Assembly (NCBI GenBank): GCA_003486385.1
Contig: DNFT01000073.1
Span: forward strand, 1-23,300
Source: Eubacterium sp.
GTDB taxonomy: Bacteria > Bacillota > Clostridia > Lachnospirales > Lachnospiraceae
Length of the DNA stretch: 23,300 nt
Reading direction: 5' to 3'
Positions 1-7,190 of the stretch are shown piece by piece. The notes below the pieces were generated by a model. It worked only from the letters and a program-made list of their open reading frames with translations, ran no database searches and was not told where the DNA came from. The translations under genes and the position numbers were made by a program. The stretch's first letter is position 1, and every line of letters starts with the position of its first letter.

Positions 1-22
1 ATGTTTTGACCCCAACATCATA
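1..22 (+). repeat. 22-bp dispersed repeat, left copy
   Basis: This stretch recurs in inverted orientation at 23266-23287 with one mismatch in 22. It carries a small internal inverted repeat, ATGTT and AACAT separated by 8 nt. The window starts inside it, so its left boundary is unknown. It lies outside any gene, beyond the spoIVA terminator. Its nature (intergenic repeat family, protein-binding site or recombination site) cannot be decided from two copies. Confidence 0.6.
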
Positions 23-64
23 CCATAATAATAACATTTTTACCAGTTTTTTCTTGGAGATACA

Positions 65-124
65 ATAAAAGCATGAGGATGGCGTGGACTGCAAAAAGTC
101 TCCGTGTCATCCTCATGCTTTTAT
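65..124 (-). terminator. Terminator hairpin downstream of spoIVA
   Basis: A perfect 17-bp inverted repeat (65-81 with 108-124) encloses a 26-nt loop, which holds a smaller GACT/AGTC stem. On the minus strand the 3' arm ends in GCTTTTAT, giving a short U-run after the stem. It lies about 45 nt past the spoIVA stop, so it is the likely end of the der-plsY-gpsA-spoIVA transcripts. The arms end in AT-rich sequence on both sides, so it could also stop plus-strand transcription. Confidence 0.7.
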
Positions 125-169
125 CGTCTATAATAACATACCTCTATTTATTATCCGTATTCAGGCTGT

Positions 170-1639
170 CTAGATAATAAGGCATATCAACCCGCCGCTG
201 TTATCATTTACAACCTTCTGCATGGTATCCATAAGCTTAGTCTGGCAGTCATCATTCATCATGGCAAGCTTCGTCCTTATGCCGTCATCCACAAGCTGTT
301 CGATGGTCTTTCCGAAAATATTGATATCCCACGCGTCGCCGTTTTTCGTATTCTCATCGATATACTTTTTCAGGTCATTCGCCTGCTCCTCACTTCCGAC
401 AATAGGGGCAATCTCCGTTCCGATATTTACCTTAATCATGTGGTAGGATGGGCTCTCCGCCTTAATCTTCACGCCATAGCGCCCGCCATTTTTGATGACC
501 TCAGGCTCTGAGATGCTTATCTCGTCCCTTGAAGGTGATACCACGCCATAGCCCTTCTGGCGCACAGTGTCGATTGCCGAGGTATATCTTGAAAGAGCGC
601 TCTTTTCCTTGGCATATTCCTTTATCAGATTGATAAGCTCATATTCATTGTCTATCTTCTCGCCTGCAATGGAGCTTAGCATATCATAATACAGGTTCTC
701 GTCAACCTTGAAGCTAAGGCGTATTATTCCATCCGCCATGTCCACAGGCTCACTCCTCACATCCTCTATGTATTTATTTTCAACCTTAATACTGTCCTTA
801 TTGAAATCCTTAATATATGTAATCCTGTCGAGTATCTGTCCTGCACACTCAACCATCGCCTGCTTTATCTCATTGTCATCCGGAAGTGTCTCTATCCACC
901 TGTCAAAATAGAATTCTATCCCATTTATAGGAAAACTGTTAAGAAGCAGCTCCAGTGTCCTGTTCACATCATCAAGAGTAAGCTGCTCACAGTCAAGGCT
1001 TACCGCTTCCGCCCCATAGGCTTTCTTTATCTCATCCACACATTCTGCCGCAGATTTCGCTGCAGGGTTCTTGGAATTGACAACCACCACAAAAGGTTTT
1101 CCTATTTTTTTCAATTCTTCTATCGTAGCAGCCTCCGCAGCCTTATAGCTGTCACGCGGCAGCTCACCGATGCTTCCGTCCGTGGTCATAACTATTCCCA
1201 CAGTGGAATGATCCTTGATGACCTTGCGTGTCCCGAACTCCGCCGCCTCCGAAAACGGAATCTCATAATCGTACCACGGTGTCTTTACAAGGCGCTCCTT
1301 CCCGTCCTCGACAACACCGGTCGCTCCATCAATCATAAAGCCTACACAGTCAATCAGCCTTATCTTCATTGAGATATCCTGCGCCGGATTTATCACACAC
1401 GCCTCCCTCGGGATAAACTTAGGCTCCGTGGTCATGACAGTCCTCCCTGCCGCTGACTGCGGAAGCTCATCCTTGGTGCGTTCCTTCCCGGCGCCATCAC
1501 TCATAAACGGTAATATCAGCTTCTCTGCAAAATGCTTTATAAATGTCGACTTACCGCTTCTCACAGGTCCCACAACACCTATGTATATCTCGCCCTGTGT
1601 TCTGGCATTTATATCCTTGTAGATATTGTATGTATCCAA
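170..1639 (-). CDS. spoIVA: Stage IV sporulation protein A (spore coat morphogenetic ATPase)
   Basis: SpoIVA is the ATPase that polymerises on the forespore outer membrane and forms the basement layer on which the spore coat is built (known from Bacillus). The 489-residue length is close to the B. subtilis protein. Visible features are a Walker A loop GPVRSGKS at residues 24-31, the family segment DELPQSAAGRTVMTTEPKF at about 58-76, a G3-like LIDCVGF at 95-101, NSKNP near 188, and the characteristic hydrophobic C-terminus GLICLII. The start is a TTG with GGGGGAGG 9 nt upstream, and the resulting N-terminus (MDTYNIYKDI) aligns with the B. subtilis one. It is the last gene after der, plsY and gpsA. 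Its ribosome binding site sits in a 20-bp palindrome (1650-1694). Sporulation sigma-E control would be expected from family knowledge, but I found no convincing sigma-E promoter. Confidence 0.97.
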   Translation of the reverse strand: MDTYNIYKDINARTQGEIYIGVVGPVRSGKSTFIKHFAEKLILPFMSDGAGKERTKDELPQSAAGRTVMTTEPKFIPREACVINPAQDISMKIRLIDCVGFMIDGATGVVEDGKERLVKTPWYDYEIPFSEAAEFGTRKVIKDHSTVGIVMTTDGSIGELPRDSYKAAEAATIEELKKIGKPFVVVVNSKNPAAKSAAECVDEIKKAYGAEAVSLDCEQLTLDDVNRTLELLLNSFPINGIEFYFDRWIETLPDDNEIKQAMVECAGQILDRITYIKDFNKDSIKVENKYIEDVRSEPVDMADGIIRLSFKVDENLYYDMLSSIAGEKIDNEYELINLIKEYAKEKSALSRYTSAIDTVRQKGYGVVSPSRDEISISEPEVIKNGGRYGVKIKAESPSYHMIKVNIGTEIAPIVGSEEQANDLKKYIDENTKNGDAWDINIFGKTIEQLVDDGIRTKLAMMNDDCQTKLMDTMQKVVNDNSGGLICLII

Positions 1640-1649
1640 AAATCAAAAC

Positions 1650-1694
1650 CTCCCCCGAATATAATTTATGACTGATAAATTATATTCGGGGGAG
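1650..1694 (-). promoter_or_regulatory. 20-bp perfect palindrome enclosing the spoIVA ribosome binding site
   Basis: Positions 1650-1669 and 1675-1694 are perfectly complementary, with a 5-nt loop. In the minus-strand RNA the 3' arm contains the purine run GGGGGAG that serves as the spoIVA Shine-Dalgarno sequence. A transcript reading through from gpsA would fold and hide that site, whereas one starting inside the palindrome would leave it free. The stem base is GC-rich and is followed by TTTTGATTTTT, so it may also act as a gpsA terminator. The structure is seen directly; the regulatory role is inferred. Confidence 0.7.
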
Positions 1695-1736
1695 ATTATA
1701 TAATAGAACTAATTTCTTTCTATGTAACTACGGTTT

Positions 1737-2732
1737 CTATTCGTACTCAACCTTCCTGTCGCGAAGCATAAGCTCACGTACGGCATCCTTCGCATTCTTA
1801 CCTTCAAATAAAATCTCATTGATTTTCTCGGTGATAGGCATGGATATATTATATTTCTTCGCAAGAATAAGTGCCGCCTTGGCAGAGTACACACCCTCGA
1901 CAACCATCTGTACCTCATCCATCGCCTCCCGCATGGACTTTCCCTGTCCAATGAGGATGCCTGCGCGTCTGTTGCGGCTGTGCATGCTCGCACAGGTTAC
2001 GATGAGGTCTCCCATTCCGGTAAGCCCATAGAATGTCTGAAGTCTTCCTCCCATTGCAACGCCAAGTCTTGATATCTCATGGATTCCTCTTGTGATGAGT
2101 GCAGCCTTCGTGTTATCACCATAGCCAAGTCCATCCGCAATACCTGCGGCAAGCGCTATAACATTCTTAAGTGAACCTCCAAGCTCAATGCCAAGCACAT
2201 CAGAGCTTGTATATATGCGGAAGCTCTCGTTCATAAAGAGATTCTGCAAAAAGCAGGCTGTCTCCTCAGCCTCGGCACCGATAACGCATGTGGTCGGTAT
2301 AAAACGGCTGACCTCCTCAGCATGTGTAGGTCCGGATAATACTGCCACCTGTGCTGTCGGCAATTCATCCTTTATTACCTGTGACAATGTATGGAGACTC
2401 TTCTCCTCAATTCCCTTTGCCACATCCACAATAATCTGTCCGTCCTTGATATAAGGCGCAAGCTTAGCCGCTGTAGCGCGCGTATAGGGTGATGCGACAG
2501 CCATCACTATGACATCCTTATCCGCAACAGCCTCGTCAAGCTTATCCGTAAGCCTTATTGTCTGTGGAATGATGACTCCCGGAAGACATCTCTTATTCTC
2601 ATGCTCCTCTTTTAAAAGCCTTATCTCCTCAGGAAGTGCTGACCATACAGTCACTTCGTGTCCATTCTTTTCAAGTACAAGTGCAAGTGCAAGTCCCCAG
2701 CTCCCGGCACCGGCTATACATACCTTTGACAT
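1737..2732 (-). CDS. gpsA: NAD(P)+-dependent glycerol-3-phosphate dehydrogenase
   Basis: This cytosolic enzyme reduces dihydroxyacetone phosphate to sn-glycerol 3-phosphate, the backbone precursor for phospholipids. The N-terminal Rossmann motif GAGSWG is at residues 8-13. The catalytic-domain segments GGSLKNVIALAAG and GDNTKAALITRG follow in the middle, and 331 residues is a normal family length. The ATG is preceded by AGGAGGT-type sequence (GGAGGT about 8 nt upstream). It lies 26 nt downstream of plsY, which uses its product, so the two form a functional and transcriptional unit. It is followed by the spoIVA palindrome. Confidence 0.97.
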   Translation of the reverse strand: MSKVCIAGAGSWGLALALVLEKNGHEVTVWSALPEEIRLLKEEHENKRCLPGVIIPQTIRLTDKLDEAVADKDVIVMAVASPYTRATAAKLAPYIKDGQIIVDVAKGIEEKSLHTLSQVIKDELPTAQVAVLSGPTHAEEVSRFIPTTCVIGAEAEETACFLQNLFMNESFRIYTSSDVLGIELGGSLKNVIALAAGIADGLGYGDNTKAALITRGIHEISRLGVAMGGRLQTFYGLTGMGDLIVTCASMHSRNRRAGILIGQGKSMREAMDEVQMVVEGVYSAKAALILAKKYNISMPITEKINEILFEGKNAKDAVRELMLRDRKVEYE

Positions 2733-2758
2733 ACCGCCAAACCTCCGTGTTCATATAC

Positions 2759-3430
2759 TTAATTGCTATTTTTCTCTTTATTTCCGCCCCACAGCCTGCG
2801 CTCATTGCCATGCACAAGTCTCACGATATTCGCCCTGTGCCTCCAGAATGCCAGCACCGTAAGGATTGCCACAATGACTACCGCCTCAACAAGCTCTGCC
2901 GGATACAGACCCGGTATCATTCCGTTCACCGCAAAAATAATAAACTCAACAAGGAAGCCTGTCATCATAACCAATGAACCAAGCGAGACATATCTTGAGA
3001 TAATGGTCACAATCATAAATGTACAAAAGCCAAGAAGAATGAGCGGCCAGTAGCCAAGTGCAACTATGACACCCGACGAAGCCGCGATACCCTTGCCGCC
3101 CTTGAATCCAAGATAGAAAGGAAAGTTATGTCCAAGTATAACTCCAAACCCGCTGTAAAGGACAAGAACCATAATGATGTCGGCATGGCTCTGACCGAAT
3201 ATCAGCCTTACAACCATAGCTGCAAGAACAGCCTTTACCATGTCACCGATATAGGTTATTATTCCTGCTTTCTTACCAAGAACCCGGAGAGCGTTGGTTG
3301 TTCCGGCATTGCCGCTTCCCTCCTTGCGGATGTCAATTCCGTGCAGCTTACCGTAAATATAGCCTGTCTGAAAAAGTCCGAACGCATATCCGATAACCAG
3401 ACATATAAGACGTTGTACTATAGTTTCCAT
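2759..3430 (-). CDS. plsY: Glycerol-3-phosphate acyltransferase PlsY
   Basis: PlsY is the membrane enzyme that transfers the acyl group of acyl-phosphate to glycerol 3-phosphate, making lysophosphatidic acid. All three conserved loops are present: GSGNAGTTNALR at about residues 38-49, GHNFPFYLGFKGGKG at about 100-114, and RHRANIVRLVHGNE near the C-terminus. Several hydrophobic segments fit the multi-pass family topology, and the 223-residue length is slightly above the typical length because of a charged C-terminal tail (RRLWGGNKEKNSN). It starts 12 nt after der stops and is followed by gpsA, which supplies its substrate. Confidence 0.97.
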   Translation of the reverse strand: METIVQRLICLVIGYAFGLFQTGYIYGKLHGIDIRKEGSGNAGTTNALRVLGKKAGIITYIGDMVKAVLAAMVVRLIFGQSHADIIMVLVLYSGFGVILGHNFPFYLGFKGGKGIAASSGVIVALGYWPLILLGFCTFMIVTIISRYVSLGSLVMMTGFLVEFIIFAVNGMIPGLYPAELVEAVVIVAILTVLAFWRHRANIVRLVHGNERRLWGGNKEKNSN

Positions 3431-3442
3431 GATATATCCTGT

Positions 3443-4768
3443 TTACTCCTTCTCATTTCTCTCACGTATTATAAACTTGAGTGCTGTACCTCTAAAGCCG
3501 AATGCTTCCCTTATCTTGTTCTCGATATATCTTGTATATGAGAAATGCATAAGCTCCTTGTCATTTACAAAAATAACGAACGTAGGCGGAGCAACGGCAA
3601 CCTGTGTCATATAGAATATCTTAAGGCGGCGTCCCTTATCTGAAGGCGGCTGCTGCATAGCCACTGCCTCAGAGAGAATCTCATTGAGAACACCTGTCTG
3701 TATTCTGAGATTCTGGTTCTCAATAACCATGTCAATCATATCATATAGCTTGTTAAGTCTCTGACCGGTCTCTGCGGACACGAACATAATCTCGGCATAA
3801 GGGATGAATGAGAGTATCTCCTTAATCTTGTTGTTATGCTCATACATGGTCTTGTCATTCTTCTCAATGGCATCCCACTTGTTCACAACAACGATTATTC
3901 CCTTGCCCCTCTCATGAGCGATACCGGCAATCTTCGCATCCTGCTCTGTGACGCCCTCTGTCGCATCGATAACAACAAGCACCACATCTGCACGCTCAAC
4001 AGCGCTTACTGTACGGATAATGCTGTAGCGCTCAAGATCCTCCTTAATCTTGCTCTTTCTTCTAAGACCTGCTGTGTCGATAAACACATATTCCCTGCCC
4101 TGATACTTAACCTCTGTATCAATGGCATCTCTTGTAGTTCCCGCAATATTCGATACAATGACACGATTAGCACCTGTGAGCTTATTGATTATTGACGACT
4201 TACCTACATTAGGCTTACCTACTATGGCAACCCTAGGACGCTCATCCTCTGTGTCGCTTAACATCTCCTCGGTAAAGTGACCTGTTACTGCGTCAAGCAT
4301 CTCTCCGAAACCAAGTCTGTTCACAGATGATATCGGCATAGGGTCACCGATACCAAGATTATAGAACTCATATACATCCGGCATCATCTTGTTGAAATCG
4401 TCAACCTTGTTGACAACTAATACCACCGGCTTTCCCGAACGTCTGAGCATATCAGCGACCTTAGAATCAGAATCCACAAGTCCCTGCTTGACATCCACAA
4501 GGAAAATTATGACATCCGCAGTATCAATGGCTATCTGAGCCTGCTCTCTCATCTGCGAAAGAATAATGTCCTTACTATCCGGCTCAATACCGCCTGTGTC
4601 AATCATGGTAAACTTATAGCGCAGCCACTCAACATCTGCGTATATTCTGTCTCTTGTGACACCCGGTGTATCCTTGACTATAGAAATCTGCTGTCCCGCA
4701 AGTGCGTTAAACAGTGTAGACTTTCCGACATTAGGTCTGCCTACTATGGCAACAATTGGTTTACTCAT
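3443..4768 (-). CDS. der: Ribosome biogenesis GTPase Der (EngA)
   Basis: Der is an essential tandem-GTPase that acts in maturation of the 50S subunit. Two complete G domains are visible. The first has GRPNVGKST at residues 10-18, DTPG near 33-36 in the switch region, DTGG at 57-60 and NKVD at 120-123. The second has GKPNVGKSS at 184-192, DTAGL at 231-235 and NKWD further on. The remaining roughly 90 residues form the KH-like C-terminal domain. The length of 441 is typical. The ATG has GAGGTG about 8 nt upstream. It is the first gene of the der-plsY-gpsA-spoIVA cluster, and a good promoter is seen at 4839-4867. Confidence 0.98.
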   Translation of the reverse strand: MSKPIVAIVGRPNVGKSTLFNALAGQQISIVKDTPGVTRDRIYADVEWLRYKFTMIDTGGIEPDSKDIILSQMREQAQIAIDTADVIIFLVDVKQGLVDSDSKVADMLRRSGKPVVLVVNKVDDFNKMMPDVYEFYNLGIGDPMPISSVNRLGFGEMLDAVTGHFTEEMLSDTEDERPRVAIVGKPNVGKSSIINKLTGANRVIVSNIAGTTRDAIDTEVKYQGREYVFIDTAGLRRKSKIKEDLERYSIIRTVSAVERADVVLVVIDATEGVTEQDAKIAGIAHERGKGIIVVVNKWDAIEKNDKTMYEHNNKIKEILSFIPYAEIMFVSAETGQRLNKLYDMIDMVIENQNLRIQTGVLNEILSEAVAMQQPPSDKGRRLKIFYMTQVAVAPPTFVIFVNDKELMHFSYTRYIENKIREAFGFRGTALKFIIRERNEKE

Positions 4769-4838
4769 TATTTCTTCACCTCTTTATATGATAAAAATTT
4801 AGTGGGATTTTGCTTTCTTAAAAAAATACAACATTTAT

Positions 4839-4867
4839 ATGATAACAAGTAATTTTGAGTTTGTAAA
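4839..4867 (-). promoter_or_regulatory. Vegetative promoter for der operon
   Basis: On the minus strand there is a -35 TTTACA (4862-4867), a 17-nt spacer and a -10 TATCAT (4839-4844) with an upstream TG giving an extended -10. It lies about 70 nt before the der start codon and back to back with the prs promoter. Confidence 0.6.
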
Positions 4868-4876
4868 GGTTTTCTC

Positions 4877-4905
4877 TTGACTATGAAGAAATATAAACTT
4901 ATTAT
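4877..4905 (+). promoter_or_regulatory. Vegetative promoter for prs
   Basis: A -35 TTGACT (4877-4882), an exact 17-nt spacer and a -10 TATTAT (4900-4905) are present on the plus strand. This predicts a leader of roughly 85-90 nt before prs. It is divergent from the der promoter, with the two -35 boxes only about 10 nt apart, so factors binding there could affect both. Confidence 0.65.
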
Positions 4906-4998
4906 GTTAATGTTCAGAGTCAATCGTAATTTCAAAAAACCGGCTTTGGATGGTAACACTACTATAAATTCAACGGTAAAGAAAGGCAGATATTACTT

Positions 4999-6198
4999 AT
5001 GAGCAGTGAAAAAGAACTTACAACTCTTCCGGTAGCTCCGCTTAAGCTTGTTGTTATGCAGAGCTGTGCTGAACTTGGAAAAAAAGTTGATGACTACATC
5101 GTACAATTCCGAAGAAAAGCTCACAACGAACACAAGGAAGGCATAGAATTCAAGGGATACCTTGAAGATTCTTATATAATCGACAGCGTTTGCCCAAGAT
5201 TTGGTACAGGTGAAGCCAAGGGACAGCTACTCGACTCTGTGCGTGGAACCGACCTTTACATTCTCACTGATGTGTGCAATCACAGCATAACATACGATGT
5301 ATTCGGTCATACCAACTACATGTCCCCGGACAACCATTTTCAGGATTTAAAAAGAATCATTGCGGCAGCAGGTTCGCACTGCAAGAGAATCACCGTAATA
5401 ATGCCGTTTTTATATGAGAGCAGGCAGCACAAGCGTTCCAAGCTCGAATCCCTCGACGCAGCACTTGCATTGCAGGAGCTGACAAGAATGGGTGTGAGCA
5501 ACATCATCACCTTCGATGCACATGACCCTAGGGTTAACAACTCCATCCCGCTCCGCGGCTTTGACAACTTCCAGCCTCCTTATCAGTTTATCAAGGCCAT
5601 TACAAAGAAATTCAGGGACATCACAATAGACAAGGATCACCTCATGATTATCTCTCCAGATGAAGGTGCCATGAGCCGCGCAGTATATTTTTCAAGTGTA
5701 CTTGGTGTGGAACTCGGTATGTTCTACAAGAGACGTGATTATGCACATGTGGTAAACGGAAAGAATCCTATTGTTGCTCATGAATTCTTAGGTGCTGATG
5801 TAACCGGCAAGGATGTCTTAGTCATTGATGATATGATTTCTTCCGGTGAGAGCATTCTTGACACCGCAGCCAGCTTAAAGCAGCGCGGATGCCGCAGAGT
5901 ATTTGTCTGCACCACATTCGGTCTTTTTACTGACGGAATGGCTAAGTTTGATGAATATTACAATAAGGGATATATCGCAGGCGTTGTCACAACCAACCTC
6001 ACCTATATAAGTGACAATATCAAGGCTAAACCATACTTTATTGAAGCCGACATGAGCAAGTTCCTCGCCAAGATTATAGATGCTCTTAATCACGATAAGT
6101 CTATCGGCGGACTGATGGATCCGACCGAGAGAATACATGAGCTTATCGACAAGTATAATCAGGAATGTAAGCTTGAGTATGAGAATGAATGTAAATAG
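4999..6198 (+). CDS. prs: Ribose-phosphate pyrophosphokinase, long clostridial form
   Basis: It makes PRPP from ribose 5-phosphate and ATP for purine, pyrimidine, His, Trp and NAD synthesis. The PRPP-binding loop is clear: VLVIDDMISSGES at residues 273-285. Counterparts of other Prs motifs are present but diverged: MPFLYESRQHKRS at 135-147 (ATP-binding flexible region), FDAHDP at 172-177 (metal-binding), SPDEGAMSRA at 219-228, and YKRRD at 243-247. At 399 residues it is about 80 longer than a standard Prs, with extra sequence at the N-terminus and a charged C-terminal tail. The start ATG has a weak AAAGG about 12 nt upstream. It is the only plus-strand gene here, with its own promoter and terminator. 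A regulatory paralogue of Prs is possible, but the catalytic motifs favour an enzyme. Confidence 0.9.
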   Translation: MSSEKELTTLPVAPLKLVVMQSCAELGKKVDDYIVQFRRKAHNEHKEGIEFKGYLEDSYIIDSVCPRFGTGEAKGQLLDSVRGTDLYILTDVCNHSITYDVFGHTNYMSPDNHFQDLKRIIAAAGSHCKRITVIMPFLYESRQHKRSKLESLDAALALQELTRMGVSNIITFDAHDPRVNNSIPLRGFDNFQPPYQFIKAITKKFRDITIDKDHLMIISPDEGAMSRAVYFSSVLGVELGMFYKRRDYAHVVNGKNPIVAHEFLGADVTGKDVLVIDDMISSGESILDTAASLKQRGCRRVFVCTTFGLFTDGMAKFDEYYNKGYIAGVVTTNLTYISDNIKAKPYFIEADMSKFLAKIIDALNHDKSIGGLMDPTERIHELIDKYNQECKLEYENECK

Positions 6199-6206
6199 GT
6201 GAAAAC

Positions 6207-6244
6207 GCAAAAAAGAGTTTCCGCAGGAAACTCTTTTTTTTTGC
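6207..6244. terminator. Bidirectional terminator between convergent prs and pgeF
   Basis: A 14-bp stem (6209-6222 with 6226-6239) with a GCA loop is flanked by an A-run on the left and nine T residues on the right. It works as an intrinsic terminator on the plus strand (prs) and also on the minus strand, where the A-run becomes a U-run (pgeF). Confidence 0.92.
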
Positions 6245-6299
6245 ACATATAATATACAAATATGATGCTTGGCAGAACATGCTGACATCACTTCAATTA

Positions 6300-7187
6300 T
6301 CAGACCTCAGCAATCATCATATAAGCGCACAGCCCACCTCTTTTTCCCTTGGATGCGCGGTGTGAAAAGAGCAGCTCCGGGTTACAGCAGGTGCATATAT
6401 CCGTCACAGATATATTTTCCTCCGTTATTCCGGCATTCAGCATATTGATTCTGTTAGCGGCATGGAGATTAAGATAATACTTTTTCCCCGCTTCCGTCTC
6501 CTTTTTTATCTTCAGCACCTTATCAGCCTCTGCACCGTATGCATTAAAAAAGTTCTCTGCGACATCCTCACCGACCTCATAGCATGACGCACATATAGAC
6601 GGTCCGATAAATGCGATTATGTCCTCCGGCCTGCTGCCGAATTCGCTCCCAAGCTTATCAACCGCAGCCTGCGCCATATTGTTGACTGTACCGCGCCATC
6701 CGGAATGTGAGAGCCCTATCACATGCAGCCTTCTGTCCGCAAAATACAAAGGCACACAGTCTGCGTATGCCGTCACAAGCATAAGCCCCGGAACATCCGT
6801 CACAAATCCATCAATATCGTGAAAGCTTCTATCCCTTGTGATTCCCATACCGGCATGCTCCTCCGTAACGCGCAGCACATTCGTCGTGTGTGTCTGGTGG
6901 GAATACACAAGTCTGTCCGGCTTCACACCTAAGGCAGCCGCCATAATCCCATGATTCTTCCTGACAAGCTTCTCTTCATCGCCCTGTGAGAAGCTTAAGT
7001 TCAGGCTGCCGTATATCCCGGCACTCACCCCGCCCAATCTGGTAGAAAAGCCATGCGAAATCCATTTCTCATCCCTGTATGCCGCACAGCGGATAACCGG
7101 GACAGTGTGCGTGATGTTTCCATCCATAACACGCACTTCATTTATATATGTTGTCTTACTGTCATTAATAAATCGAATATCCTTCAT
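6300..7187 (-). CDS. pgeF: PgeF/YfiH (YlmD) multicopper-fold purine nucleoside phosphorylase
   Basis: The family (formerly DUF152, laccase-domain) contains zinc enzymes that phosphorolyse or deaminate purine nucleosides. The E. coli member has also been assigned a peptidoglycan amino-acid editing role. The expected Zn/active-site motifs are present: SHQTH with His100, YADCVP with Cys144, and SHSGWRG with His161, followed by CYEVGEDV and the C-terminal DICTCCNPELLFSHRASKGKRGG-type segment. The 295-residue length is slightly long because of about 40 N-terminal residues. GAGGAG precedes the ATG. It starts 3 nt after the GLUG-protein stop, so it is cotranscribed with the MMPL/GLUG genes, though no functional link is evident. 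Confidence 0.9.
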   Translation of the reverse strand: MKDIRFINDSKTTYINEVRVMDGNITHTVPVIRCAAYRDEKWISHGFSTRLGGVSAGIYGSLNLSFSQGDEEKLVRKNHGIMAAALGVKPDRLVYSHQTHTTNVLRVTEEHAGMGITRDRSFHDIDGFVTDVPGLMLVTAYADCVPLYFADRRLHVIGLSHSGWRGTVNNMAQAAVDKLGSEFGSRPEDIIAFIGPSICASCYEVGEDVAENFFNAYGAEADKVLKIKKETEAGKKYYLNLHAANRINMLNAGITEENISVTDICTCCNPELLFSHRASKGKRGGLCAYMMIAEV

Positions 7188-7190
7188 CTA

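Noticed and set aside
1640..1736. Sigma-E-type promoter for spoIVA
   Set aside because: GAATATA and CATAAATT occur inside the palindrome, but they are only about 10 nt apart, short of the usual 14-15, so no promoter was called.
3128..3541. Plus-strand open frame of 137 residues across plsY and der
   Set aside because: It lies opposite two well-supported genes and crosses their junction; its composition is that of an antisense shadow.
4768..4959. Open frame of 63 residues on the minus strand between prs and der
   Set aside because: It needs a GTG start without a ribosome binding site, covers both divergent promoters, and its product has no recognisable pattern and a biased composition.
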